A stretch of 64,000 nt of DNA, from NCBI GenBank assembly GCA_028285445.1, contig JANQPQ010000008.1, positions 22,432-86,431 of the forward strand. The letters are read 5' to 3'. The position numbers were made by a program, and so were the translations under genes. Numbering within the stretch: the first letter of the stretch is position 1; every line of letters begins with the position of its first letter. This DNA comes from Cyclobacteriaceae bacterium (GTDB lineage: Bacteria; Bacteroidota; Bacteroidia; Cytophagales; Cyclobacteriaceae). Of this stretch, positions 19,801-25,937 are shown one piece after another. The notes beneath the pieces are model-generated. The model was not told the DNA's origin and did not search any database. It saw only the letters and a program-made list of their open reading frames with translations.

Positions 19801-20165
19801 TCATATTCGTTGTTGTCAGCGCAGGTTCCAAGTAATAGCCGAACATCAATAGTCGTGTATCCCGTGATATCAATTGGGTCTAATAACATTATTCCAAGGG
19901 GATCATTAGGGTTGCTACCTATGTCCACTTTCCCAGTTACCCAATACCAATTACCACTTTCTCCACTCATATCATTATCCAATTCGCTATCCCCGTCTTC
20001 AAATCGATTATAAAAGTCATCATTGTCTATGCTATATGGACTGGCGGTATATCTACTCCCTTCACCATCTGTCTCAAAATCTTCTTGATGGATGGTGGTT
20101 ACGGTCTGAGCAAATGCTAATGAAAGCGTCAGAGTGGTAAATAAGAGCGATAGGAGCGTTCTCAT
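7812..20165 (-). CDS. Giant T9SS-secreted multidomain surface protein (~4,117 aa)
   Basis: The ATG at 20165 gives a good signal peptide (MRTLLSLLFTTLTLSLAFAQ); an ATG at 20204 adds 13 residues and is less likely. In order: an N-terminal jellyroll-like domain (about 20-220), an Ig-like domain of SbsA type (PANGGLIMPGATTLTLTFDD), eight ~134-aa repeats (about 335-1411), many Ig-like units with TPPV linkers, a fibronectin type III domain (~2123), PKD domains (SWEWDFDDDNDP and LIWDFGDGT, ~3410-3540), a second jellyroll (NEDFEGGNFDWIP), an Omp28-like thioredoxin fold without CxxC (~3768-4010) and a T9SS type A sorting domain (IAVYPNPTDEQAFVKF to KLVVVH). It should be secreted through the outer membrane and anchored on the surface or released. 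It is the last gene of locus A. Confidence 0.93.
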   Translation of the reverse strand: MRTLLSLLFTTLTLSLAFAQTVTTIHQEDFETDGEGSRYTASPYSIDNDDFYNRFEDGDSELDNDMSGESGNWYWVTGKVDIGSNPNDPLGIMLLDPIDITGYTTIDVRLLLGTCADNNEYEGAGDYLRVEAQIDGGGFVIVGAFYGDGNNLRQDTNLNGSSNGGAPTLDNTFQEFTFAISGVGSLPATGSTLNLRVTTTNNSGSGDEETSFDNIRVRGVDIPNVTALQPANGGLIMPGATTLTLTFDDNPITKNTGMIEVVEDDGSTNPMNFDISTGVVSVSGNQATIDVSGYTFTAGTVYEVNVPADGFRNSVPNGNAAITGDTEWKFTADNTVTGVTGVTFTQNPTNFQSDQVTWTDSGDEEGPNFVDYYVLVGKDGATTVQVATLLDTKAKLDAAVAANEAMNVTATGPGGDEGATGVTFGTSLLNFAIDAAGLADGTALAEGAAEIFVVTIDQAGNIDVQTAAVTFDKSVDPATAIMFNQQTTFAADNVTWTDALDEESNTVDYFLLVGKDGTTTGNLTTVYPTKASLVAAVGTNQAVTVASAVGNQGTTGLAFGASLTFALDGGSANSDALAEGDAEVFLVTTDGIGNINVQTIAVTFDKSVDPATSIAYDPRSDVFDNDRVTWTDAVNEESNTVDYFLLIGKDGTTTGNVTTVYPTKASLVTAVGTNQALTVASAGGSQGTTGLTFGASLTFALDGGAANSDALAEGDVEIFLVTTDAVGNMNVQTIAATFDKTIVGAMAMAFNQTPSTFDNDNITWTDAAPEESGLDYYILVGKDGTTTANVKAVYDTKAALNALVGTNQAQQVTATGGSDGGTGLSFGASLTFAIDGGAANSDALAEGDAELFLLSVDDNNNIDVQTLAATFDKSVDPATTINFNQTTSFTTDNVTWTDALDEESNTVDYFLLIGKDGTTTGNVTTVYPTKAAIQALVGTNQAVTVASAIGNQGTAGLTFGAALTFAIDGGAANSDALTEGAAEIFLITTDAIGNINVQTIAANFDKSVDAATSLAYNPMSTVFTNDVVTWMDASDEETPFIDYYVLVGKDGATTGQVEALFPNKAALDAAVAGNQAINVTATGGNDGATGATFGATLTQFAIDGAGAPDGTALADGDVEIFVVTIDAVQNINSATIAAVFDKSITGVTGVNYAPSPNNFQSDVVTWNDAFDEENPNFVDYYVLVGKDGATTGQVAALFPTKTDLNAAVSGNEAMNVTATIGNEGATGVTFGSSLTEFAIDGSGSADGTALTDGDAEVFVVTIDDNNNIDVQTIAVTFDKSVDPATSITYTQQPSVFTNDRITWTDAVDEELFNVNYWFLIGKDGTTAGNVLTVYPTVAAINALTGTNQALRVSSTVINEGTTGFLFGTLTFAIDGGSANADALADGDAELFLITSDLLGNLNVQTIGVTFDKTPPAVDQVGAVVSTGTANGSTINAGFFNGGNTGVDVTVPVDNGDNSILNGTITIQARTTAQLFFTTVLPVQNITTLAQSSWDVSITETELQNKINGGLPLTDGSVLQFRALVADAVGNSRTYSPSATTLTVDQTPPVANLPFSLFFNQFGTNREYITLPMSEDIDLSDGASVTFSNSGGVGINSDDGNNDEDVVAVRYRNSRTYDGTTTINRVIEIEGPNGVSSNWSFNAPATQVSYNLGGNIFDLAGNQLQTFAPTNVSSGDVTPPTYASGVIFNANGSNPEEITVTLTEEIDLTEGAATDGFVVGNLPSQAATVTYSGKGTTNTITFTSMADGAWSQADMTNAFIRYFQSGTSNVRDLAGNEIPNGAFEYILFSHVNMTSNNVNNPSSHAKIGDIVTLSLQLNLFRDLTALPTVTIDGVSASVSGDFLNGPITAQITTTGANNEGAMPFTIDAMTSGGLPITISTIVTGGNIIIFDETAPTLNPVSISSNNGANTAQARVGDVVTVAFTADETLFNVSGTIAGATASAFNVGGDNWELRRTMDGTESEGNIPFTINFDDLADNAGTQVTTVTDASAVNFDKTPPVINSITTQSATNPWSTSKGTSASSVVFRVTFDTPVTGVTNDDFSFDTSGGNVVASVNSITPNSSTEYDVTVDITSGTGPLELIYPDANSTIVDAANNPVGGDGIAPFPDGAFTTGEIYQIVFPEPDNQVTGFTQGAITASSIQLNWTEPATAAMETHPTHYLILIKGPSGSFLTPTDGTPVANDFTVGNDEGAVSVAAVGPSTGQTYTWTGLNSGTEYDFEIHAYTLSANNSSDNIDFKEDGIPTLNNIETTVGNSSTLALISSGDGALSAMTTELTGAVFPQLNAEINFTFRFDEDGTIFTDGVDNADTKISQIVISQTAGANIVADWTEAIAGAELRDSDGNMLQVAPGPNITATTITFPGITFTPGALGHIADNAIKDYTLRIWLNTALGGTLQDDIDQKNFIFTVNNAAFTFDNSGQTSSTLAALQAATTTNTSNRVDVTRTQLILNDVLASRNIGELQGINQALIDPPSVEARDPNGNLDLTVPTANITTTDGIGNLLTLPFNSGILDFSTFQYTAPGNGTIDLNAGNGATGTLDNVDVIHAVINQLTGGISGSPLQPSFVNKAILGFSINAISATAGEPELQTVVVNFNGNNITNVFENFRLYKSTDDTQFNIINDLPVAGLTITPGTNTVTFDGLTDVADGDNFFVVIDVSSFVDAGTPGIQPELQASNITMSSGSIANDILGLSYTFEDAIPPSVVSFTPADDSQFAPAIAPQFTVDFDEPVTVLGPALRVFRRDDDSFVAELELDPGVVLPNATLTFNMPALMPDLNSDTQYYIEIAAGDIAGAVGIADDSDNPFGGISGNSTWNFKTADTSPPNYLDLIAPGGDIPIEVLNITDVGFTIRVALDEQADFYYIVTETGGTPTVAQMKDPGTYPDTDASGTIDIQVDNNYNYAVVTGLANSTTYDVWVFAEDKGMVQGLVTDAGSVMTLGDLPNEVIIQAENVDLCVSTGNFQTLLPTITIQEGEDNMFQTGGTYNLALPNGFQFNESAASSVTFAAGGDITGISHTYLNSTTIQIDYTLSGTNDRDQIVIQGLEIEAFGIPGTSGDIIKLGGTATFDTPVPDGTAHGSLNTLTPDAVNFTTIPGQTSIGNKDVEKLALVVSETLLENGNAVFSGPGVVGDTLFTAAAGIGDHTILLTYTSTNTSNPGCVSTNTRDITIFDSDKSIFPDPNICTNAGTIITQNRDTFVPGVFYDLDSMWVTTTVDEDTGLPLVTRESADTYRFDPQDAANLGNFLIRFHAAYTRNSNLVKDTLRQDIIVNIPPNIDFTIDPSKANAQYCVDDDAISLTAIPSVVPVFSQSEGIFSLIDNTSNPILIGLTDNTDGTGSIDPAVVGAIPTIGPNLIPLGLDTITIRYDYEDFTTNCVLQLDKEIQINSLPVVNFTIQDQCAGDPTIFTDGSSANNPIASWEWDFDDDNDPLNSFQQSPTHTYEDPGSFNVNLKVTTDIGCESSLTQQVDVSGTPTPQFSLTGTSISDNFGFLDESTVAGNFPIDSLIWDFGDGTVVNLGAGSVQNTTNYAYANLGPYSVQLTAITDSLFCQTSITKSIYVLPAETPTAAVLYNEDFEGGNFDWIPLDNNLVVNGPGSSWTRTGTVTKNQLTIDPAINGTNIWATNASGSFLPSERSYLYSPHLDITQLVRPVISFNFNAEFFGETGEGVVLEYSVDDLNITDPAKDWNTLGGLQSGLQWYNGRDITAKPGDQDAGDFAWTGQFPGWPEAKHSLGDIDPLDRDKVVFRFALASLETNPTVDGFALDNVIVGNRTRVVLVEYFTNTNPTDDNNQRSNVQTETDFIDNTIFDDSDPNLILSEERVKLEYHTDFPSDDPFNLDNPADANARAQYYNLSDIPRVRVDGQVDEGVSNTDLFEDWGSTFINKRELDLAQFTIDDIRMPQNAPDEISVEVDITPVMDILDENTVVHVAVLEDNISIDDLGNESSLVQTGQTDFRYILKALLPNAAGTKIDRQLTAGEDIPPIQVSWKAANFYSLAEADQQIYIAVFIQNEETQEIYQARLIKYGQTLDVISGIEDDLRSEGIAVYPNPTDEQAFVKFRQSASGNTTIRVYDQFAKLIDEYQVPLGATEVTLPASRYPNGLMVVQILKDGEIVTNKKLVVVH
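15932..19160 (-). repeat. Eight tandem ~403-bp coding repeats in the giant gene
   Basis: Eight consecutive units of about 398-410 bp encode ~134-aa domains with the shared core VTWTDA-DEE-VDYY-LVGKDG, the middle P-TKA-L-A-V-NQA and the ending FDKS-VDPAT. Unit boundaries fall near 15932, 16336, 16742, 17150, 17548, 17948, 18350, 18750 and 19160. Units 2, 3 and 5 are close to one another (EESNTVDYFLL variants), while units 1, 6 and 7 share DYYVLVGKDGATT. This suggests several rounds of duplication. The repeats are probably extracellular Ig-like domains acting as a stalk. Confidence 0.9.
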
Positions 20166-20305
20166 AAGGCGTACAGGTCCCCTGCTTCTGTAGTGGATGG
20201 TCATTTCTTTTCCCGGTTTTAGTTTTATGGTAATTCTACCCGGTTTTTAATCGTTTTCTATAGTTGCCTAGCTATTTGCAGTTGATATTGTAATGCTTCA
20301 GTTAA

Positions 20306-21565
20306 TCAATTGATTTCTCCGAGGCTAGTTGTCTTAACAAGTGTCATTCGACTGGTACCAAAAGATGTGGAGGTGCCAAAAATGAAATAACTGCCGTCTG
20401 CAGCTTGTCGCACCACAGCTCCTTCTTCGCTTCCACCACCACCAATGGCCTGTGTCCATTCTATATTCCCTGATTCATCAGTCTTAATTAAAAAAAAGTC
20501 ATTCTCTCCATTCCCTAGTACGTCTGTGCCAACCGTAACCGTCTGTCTTGTTCCAAGTAGTATAAGTCCTCCGTCTATTGTCGCAAAAAGCGAATTACCT
20601 ACTGCCACACTATTGTCTACTATCTCATAGGTGCGTTCTGAGCCGTTGATTATGGTTCCATTCTCATCAATTCTCACCAACACTATGCTTGTAGGTTGAA
20701 CAGTCAGTGCGGGGTCATTTCCGCTAATGGTCCCGATTATTCCAAAACCGGTTTGGGTTGGCTGGATATCAGCGGCACCATAGTTAAGATCATTGGGATC
20801 ATCGCCGCGGGTTTGCACATTGGTTGGTTCCGAGTCAGGAACAGCAACATATGAGCGTAGGGATGTTTCAACAGTCTGCTCAGACACAGTAAAAACAGAA
20901 CCACTCCAAACTATATTTCCAGAGCTGTTTAGGTGGATTGATTTGGAAGCGTCACTATTGCGCTGGTTCTCTCCATATTCCTGCCACCAGATAGGGGCTT
21001 GTGCCAGGTTAGTGATATCAATTTTAGTAATGATGATTTGGTCAAGATCCTGGTCGTCCTCAAAAGTTCCTAATACCAATAAGTTTCCGTCTGTATCGAA
21101 AGTGGTGGAGATACCATGAAAATCGGTTTGCGAGGGTAGGGGACCGTTTGGAAAGTTCTGTGAATTGAACGACACCGAATCGGTATTGGCGCTCGCAATT
21201 TGGCCGGAAGAGTTTGTTTTGATAATAGCCATGGCTGTCACAGGGTCACCCCCTGTGTCGTTAATTCTATCTCCTACTATTATGTAACCACCGTCATTTG
21301 CGATGACTTTTACAGCATTTCCTACAAAATCATCGTAGCGTTCAACCCATTCTATGTTGCCATTATTATCAACTTTTGTAAGAATGGTTTGATTATCATC
21401 ACCGGTAATAGTTCCAACCAAAATCAGCCCACTAGATGCTTGTTCCATAGCAACTCCATTTCCTTCATCAAAGAACTTTATAAAGGAGCTAGTTTCCCCA
21501 ATTTCAACACCGCCGAGATCGCAGGCCAGTAGCAGGATTAATGGATAAATAAGAAATCTTCTCAT
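20306..21565 (-). CDS. Beta-propeller-like lipoprotein, locus A
   Basis: This 419-aa protein has a lipoprotein signal (MRRFLIYPLILLLACDLGG) with a lipobox ending in Cys15. The mature protein has repeated ~45-65-aa units of the type GGYIIVGD...IIKTNSSGQI and SGNIVWSGS, as in delta-60-like or beta-propeller lipoproteins of Bacteroidota. The N-terminal SFIKFF...GLILVGT pattern is matched by the locus B lipoprotein (TFVKFY...GFIMIGT), so the two are paralogues. It starts 4 bp after the beta-barrel gene and precedes the giant gene by ~140 bp. It is probably in the outer membrane; its specific partner is unknown. Confidence 0.85.
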   Translation of the reverse strand: MRRFLIYPLILLLACDLGGVEIGETSSFIKFFDEGNGVAMEQASSGLILVGTITGDDNQTILTKVDNNGNIEWVERYDDFVGNAVKVIANDGGYIIVGDRINDTGGDPVTAMAIIKTNSSGQIASANTDSVSFNSQNFPNGPLPSQTDFHGISTTFDTDGNLLVLGTFEDDQDLDQIIITKIDITNLAQAPIWWQEYGENQRNSDASKSIHLNSSGNIVWSGSVFTVSEQTVETSLRSYVAVPDSEPTNVQTRGDDPNDLNYGAADIQPTQTGFGIIGTISGNDPALTVQPTSIVLVRIDENGTIINGSERTYEIVDNSVAVGNSLFATIDGGLILLGTRQTVTVGTDVLGNGENDFFLIKTDESGNIEWTQAIGGGGSEEGAVVRQAADGSYFIFGTSTSFGTSRMTLVKTTSLGEIN

Positions 21566-21569
21566 GGCC

Positions 21570-22715
21570 TTACCTGATTTTTGTATCTAGCTTTTTAGGT
21601 GAGTATATATGTAATACATAACCTAGAGAAAAGGTGACTAGGTTTTGCTTGAATTGATCGTTAGCATTTTGGAGTTCCCATACGGTAGGGTTGTTATAGA
21701 ATGACCCCTCTTTTACCATGTCGGGGATACCATAGTGAAACCTTAACTGTGCCAGGGCAAATCCTTCTCCAACTTTTACCTTAGCACCAATTCCCGCAAA
21801 TGCTGAATAATTAATTTGTTCCCGGTCTGGAGTGAGGTCAATGGTGGGCAATTGCGGGTTTTGCCTTTGGTCAATATTTAATATGGATTCATCCGGAGAA
21901 GTTTTGGCATCAAGCAAATATCCCACCGATGCGCCCAGTTGTATAAATGGTCTAATGCCAGGAGTAAGATCATCCCCAAACTCCCCAAATGGGAAGAACT
22001 GGACACCAACTGGCAGTGTTAGCCATGTTTGCTCTTCCACAATCGTTAGTTCGGAGGTAATGTTACTGTTGCCGTCTCTGGGGAGTATAGATGTTTTGTC
22101 AAAACTTTGCAGGCTATATAGGAGTTCTGGGGTCAGGGTGAACTGATGATTCAGCTTGAATTCGAAGGCCATGCCAACTTGAGGAAACCCTGCTTTCAAG
22201 CCGTACTTTCCACGTTCATCACTATTCAGATTGAAGGTGCCGTTAGCTGCTGTGGGATTGACGAGTACACCAGTTGCTCCTAATCTAAATCCAACACTGA
22301 ATATTGGCTTCGTTCTGAAACTATTGTAAAGTAAAATGAACTCGGTAGGATCAATAGCGTCATTTACCTGAAACTCGTGCTCGTGCTTCAGTAGCTCCAA
22401 CATCCTGGAGTCAGCATCTTCTGGTTCTTCCAGGTAGATGTGGGTTAGAATTAGTAAGCGTAGGGCTTCTGTTTTCTCCACATCGGTAAAACCACCAGCA
22501 TTTTCGTTTCGTCCCAAACAATCTTCCAAAAAACCCGGAATTTCGTGGATCCTTCCCTCATCAAATGCCGTTCTAGCTTCATCCAGGGACTGGGTGCAGG
22601 CACCCCTAACGTCATCATCAGTGTCCTGCGCCATAACGCAAATGGTCGATCCGAAAGAAATCAGGATAAGTAGGATACTTATCCTGAGCAATTTTGGCGA
22701 TATGTGTTCTGACAT
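21570..22715 (-). CDS. Outer-membrane beta-barrel with N-terminal TPR-like domain, locus A
   Basis: This 381-aa exported protein has a signal peptide (LILISFGSTICVMAQ). A helical ~100-residue TPR-like segment follows (ACTQSLDEARTAFDEGRIHE through MLELLKHEHEFQVNDAIDPT). Then comes a barrel domain of OMP_b-brl type (RLGATGVLVNP, FAGIGAKVKVGEGFALAQL, LVTFSLGYVLHIY). Two cysteines spaced C-x25-C in the helical part are conserved in the locus B paralogue, suggesting a periplasmic disulfide. It lies 16 bp after the nSTAND gene and 4 bp before the lipoprotein gene. PorT- and PorP-like families are alternatives, but no diagnostic motif was recognised. Confidence 0.85.
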   Translation of the reverse strand: MSEHISPKLLRISILLILISFGSTICVMAQDTDDDVRGACTQSLDEARTAFDEGRIHEIPGFLEDCLGRNENAGGFTDVEKTEALRLLILTHIYLEEPEDADSRMLELLKHEHEFQVNDAIDPTEFILLYNSFRTKPIFSVGFRLGATGVLVNPTAANGTFNLNSDERGKYGLKAGFPQVGMAFEFKLNHQFTLTPELLYSLQSFDKTSILPRDGNSNITSELTIVEEQTWLTLPVGVQFFPFGEFGDDLTPGIRPFIQLGASVGYLLDAKTSPDESILNIDQRQNPQLPTIDLTPDREQINYSAFAGIGAKVKVGEGFALAQLRFHYGIPDMVKEGSFYNNPTVWELQNANDQFKQNLVTFSLGYVLHIYSPKKLDTKIR

Positions 22716-22731
22716 CTTTTTCTAATAAATT

Positions 22732-25700
22732 TTATCTACCACCCTTGAGTTCCAAAGGCGTCCTGCCAACTGTGGCATTCTCTCCGGCAGTAAATTGCGA
22801 GCATGTCTTTTCGTATTTGAGATCTTCACCTACGTAAATTTCCCATTCCTCTATGGACATATTTCGGTTAATATGATTACAAATTCGATTAGACATTTGT
22901 CCAATTCTGGTCGGCCACACCTTCACAATCTCGTCTTGAGTTCCAGCCAACAATTGGTTATCATCCGGGCTGAAAGCAATGCCGTGCACCCAATCATCAT
23001 GATCTTCAAGTTGAGCTGGCGGCTTATTCAAATCTTTAAAGTTCCACAGTCTCACGGTTCTGTCAAGGCTGGCTGTTGCCATGAACTGGCCATCGCTGCT
23101 AAACTTTATGTCATTAACCCTGGCTCTGTGATCTGCCATTGTCCTGTAAGCTACTTTTGTCACCTGCAGGGTAGTAAGTTTCCACATGTAAACCCATCCT
23201 CTCTCGTCACCAGCAGCTAGTTCCTGGCTAGCTGGGTCAAATTCAACACTCCAGATTGGCCTGGGATTATCTGGATCACCAACTAGCTCCATTTGTTCTG
23301 AGCTCTTGGAGAGGTCCCATAATATTACCTTGCCTTTGTTGTCGGCTGCTGCCACCCATCTGCCATCTTTACTAGCGGCAATATTGTTAATTCGATCTGA
23401 TACCTCTGCAAAAACGGTGGTGGTTCCGCCTTGCCATTTCTTGATGGAGAGGCCGAGGTTATCCAAAATGTACACCGAGTTATTGGCCCCGTATACCACT
23501 TCTTCCACCTCATTTTCAATTCCCGATACTTCTTGCGGTTCGCTTCTGCTCCCTACTTGATAAAGCACCATCAAAGGGCCGCCACCGGCGGTCTTGTACT
23601 TTCCTCCAACCGCAAGTTGTTGTCCATCAGGGCTAACAGCCATGCTGTTAATGAGGTAGTCAGGGTTGTTAGCCAGGGTATCCGCTACCCTTCGACCATC
23701 CTTCACGTCCCACTGCAAAATTTTTCCTAATGTTCCACCAGAAAATATGTGATCTCCTTGTACGGAGGATGCCAAGGCATGCACCTGCGCTCCGTCATGG
23801 CCAGAGAAGTCATTAGATAAGGGGTCATCAAATTCCTTCAGAGCCTCGTAAAGCCCTCCATAAACGTCGGCACTGTGTTCGTAGCCCTGGTATTGGGTAT
23901 TGAATACATATGCTTGCTGCGCAAGCAACCCTTTCAAATTGTTGTCTGGTAGAGTCTTAGTGGCTTTGATTCCCATTGCCTTGGCCTGAGCAATGTATCG
24001 AAGTTGTTCAGCACGATCTCTTTCTTGCTGAGCAATTCGTTGCTGTTCAATGGCCTTTTGTTCATTCTCCTGGGCCAAGGTCCTCTGCTCTTCCGCAATT
24101 TTCTGCTGTTCAATCGCACGTTGTTCATTTGTTTGAGCAAGTGCCTTCTGTTGTTCAGCCAGCAATCGTTGTTCTTCTGCAATTTGTTGCTGCTCGATGG
24201 CTCTTTGTTCATTTTGCTGAGCTAATGTTCTTTGCTCCTCTGCAATTTTCTGTTGCTCAATGGCCCGTTGCTCGTTTTGTTGAGCTAGTGTTCTTTGTTC
24301 TTCAGCAATTTTTGTTTGCGCTTGGGCTTCATCCCTCTGCTTATCAGCCTCAACCTTTTGAGCAAATGCAAAAAGCAGGAATAGGAGGGAGATAACGGTA
24401 GCACCACCCATAATCAGGGCAGTTATCCTTGCTCTCTTTAAGGCACGTTTGGCCTGAAGTTCCTTTATTCTTTGCTCTGTTTCAAATTCCTTCTTTGAGT
24501 ACTCCAGGAATACCATGGTACGTTCGAAAGCAGGATGGTAGCGCTGACCCCAAACCAATGTAGGCTTGTGTTTTTGCTGCCAATTCAGAGCCAGTTGCAA
24601 GTCTGGCGGTCTCCAGAGTCCTGCCTTACCTACTTGATACATGGCTGCTGCTTCAGACAATCTCAGATACATTTGAACAGCCTCCGCTTCGTCGTCCACC
24701 CAGTTCTTAAGGCGGACCCAAATCCTCATCAGGCTCTCATGCGAGATATCTATAACTGATCGTTCTTCTAATTCTACTCCGGGAGGGGGTACCAGCAAAG
24801 ACCGACCCGGCTCTCTGAATTTCTCCACAATCTCAACTACTTCCTCAACCGAGACATCTGCAATGGCGGCAATTTCTCCCGCTCTTGTTGGCCTCCGGAT
24901 ACCAAAGTTCTCTCCACGTTTTTCTGTTATGGCCTTGAAGAGCGTTTCACAAATATCTTTTTGTTCATCAGAGAGTTCATCAAATGCTTCATTGGCGTGC
25001 CGCGATAGGGCTTCTGCCATTCTACCAATCGCATCGTAATGCTTAATATCCATGGGCTCATCGCGGTCTCGATGGCGCGACCAGTAGTCCCATGTACGCA
25101 TTAATGAGTGCTGTAGAATTGGCAGCTGGTCTGGGTTATCACCGAGGTCATTAAGTACCTGCTGAATTAGTCGCGGTGCGATTTCGCCGCCACCTACCTG
25201 GCAAGGGCCTGTAATCGCCCTTCTTTTTTGCTCTCTTGTGAGTTGTGGAATAAGGTAGTGACTATCGTTAATTTTTTTCGTTAGATCAGGAAACTGCGCA
25301 CATTCTCCGATGAAGTCTGAGCGCATAGTAATGGCGACGTAAATAGGTACCTCGGAATAGCTAACCGCTTCCATTAGAAGTGTTACGAAGGCTAGCGTTT
25401 CATTAAGGGAGTCGTCATTGTCTCGGCTATCCTTAAATCTGAAAAGTTCTTCAAACTGGTCAACAAGAATTAGATAATTGTTGTTTGAAGCTCTTTTTGT
25501 TTGCAATACTGCTTCAACCAGACCCAATGAGCTACTTCTTAAGAGGGTGGTTGTAATTGTTCGCTTAATTTTCTGTTCCTCAGGATCAGAAGCATTGTAA
25601 TTTGGATCTTTCTCCAGAACCGCGTGTGCCAAATTTTCAATTGGTGCACTACCGGGTCTCGTCACTACAACATCCCAGTTGGGCCCTGTGTCGGTGAGGA

Positions 25701-25932
25701 AACCTCCATAGAGGATAGGAAGGACTCCACAGTAAATGAATGAAGATTTACCACTTCCTGATGGCCCGATTACGCCAATGAACCTGTTCTTTGACAGTTT
25801 GAGTAGTACCTCATCGCTTTGACCTTCGCGACCAAAGAACAGGTGACTTTCGTCGATACTGAATGGCCTTAGACCCGGAAAAGGGTTTGATACCAGTTCC
25901 TTTGTTCCTTGGGTTTCTACAGCTTCACTCAT
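22732..25932 (-). CDS. nSTAND-type NTPase with membrane anchor, coiled coil and C-terminal WD40, locus A
   Basis: This 1066-aa protein starts with the family pattern NPFPGLRPFSIDESHLFFGRE. Walker A is GPSGSGKSS (residues 56-64) and Walker B is LILVDQFEEL (154-163). The sensor/arginine segment MRSDFIGECAQFP follows. One transmembrane helix lies at about residues 501-522 (TALIMGGATVISLLFLLFAF), preceded by a basic patch (KRALKRAR), which predicts a cytoplasmic NTPase and periplasmic C-terminus. A 21-residue-repeat coiled coil (525-635) leads to WD40 repeats (~700-1044) and an ending with C-x25-C. Such proteins are often mislabelled Hat/HatR carbon-uptake proteins. I infer NTP-driven signalling or assembly across the inner membrane. 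Confidence 0.9.
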   Translation of the reverse strand: MSEAVETQGTKELVSNPFPGLRPFSIDESHLFFGREGQSDEVLLKLSKNRFIGVIGPSGSGKSSFIYCGVLPILYGGFLTDTGPNWDVVVTRPGSAPIENLAHAVLEKDPNYNASDPEEQKIKRTITTTLLRSSSLGLVEAVLQTKRASNNNYLILVDQFEELFRFKDSRDNDDSLNETLAFVTLLMEAVSYSEVPIYVAITMRSDFIGECAQFPDLTKKINDSHYLIPQLTREQKRRAITGPCQVGGGEIAPRLIQQVLNDLGDNPDQLPILQHSLMRTWDYWSRHRDRDEPMDIKHYDAIGRMAEALSRHANEAFDELSDEQKDICETLFKAITEKRGENFGIRRPTRAGEIAAIADVSVEEVVEIVEKFREPGRSLLVPPPGVELEERSVIDISHESLMRIWVRLKNWVDDEAEAVQMYLRLSEAAAMYQVGKAGLWRPPDLQLALNWQQKHKPTLVWGQRYHPAFERTMVFLEYSKKEFETEQRIKELQAKRALKRARITALIMGGATVISLLFLLFAFAQKVEADKQRDEAQAQTKIAEEQRTLAQQNEQRAIEQQKIAEEQRTLAQQNEQRAIEQQQIAEEQRLLAEQQKALAQTNEQRAIEQQKIAEEQRTLAQENEQKAIEQQRIAQQERDRAEQLRYIAQAKAMGIKATKTLPDNNLKGLLAQQAYVFNTQYQGYEHSADVYGGLYEALKEFDDPLSNDFSGHDGAQVHALASSVQGDHIFSGGTLGKILQWDVKDGRRVADTLANNPDYLINSMAVSPDGQQLAVGGKYKTAGGGPLMVLYQVGSRSEPQEVSGIENEVEEVVYGANNSVYILDNLGLSIKKWQGGTTTVFAEVSDRINNIAASKDGRWVAAADNKGKVILWDLSKSSEQMELVGDPDNPRPIWSVEFDPASQELAAGDERGWVYMWKLTTLQVTKVAYRTMADHRARVNDIKFSSDGQFMATASLDRTVRLWNFKDLNKPPAQLEDHDDWVHGIAFSPDDNQLLAGTQDEIVKVWPTRIGQMSNRICNHINRNMSIEEWEIYVGEDLKYEKTCSQFTAGENATVGRTPLELKGGR
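24032..24304 (-). repeat. Tandem 63/84-bp heptad repeats coding a coiled coil
   Basis: Four units start at 24032, 24095, 24179 and 24242, with lengths 63, 84, 63 and 63 bp. They encode near-identical 21- or 28-residue blocks (IAEEQRTLAQQNEQRAIEQQ). All lengths are multiples of seven codons, so the coiled-coil heptad register is kept while length changes. The locus B paralogue has a coil at the same place without such uniform repeats. Confidence 0.85.
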
Positions 25933-25937
25933 AACAG

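Noticed and set aside
21570..22715. PorP/SprF T9SS protein
   Set aside because: Length and adjacency to a secreted giant protein are suggestive, but the TPR-like N-terminus and barrel pattern do not match PorP/SprF.
22732..25932. Hat/HatR high-affinity carbon uptake protein
   Set aside because: That label is a propagated annotation for nSTAND-WD40 proteins. Nothing in the sequence points to bicarbonate uptake.
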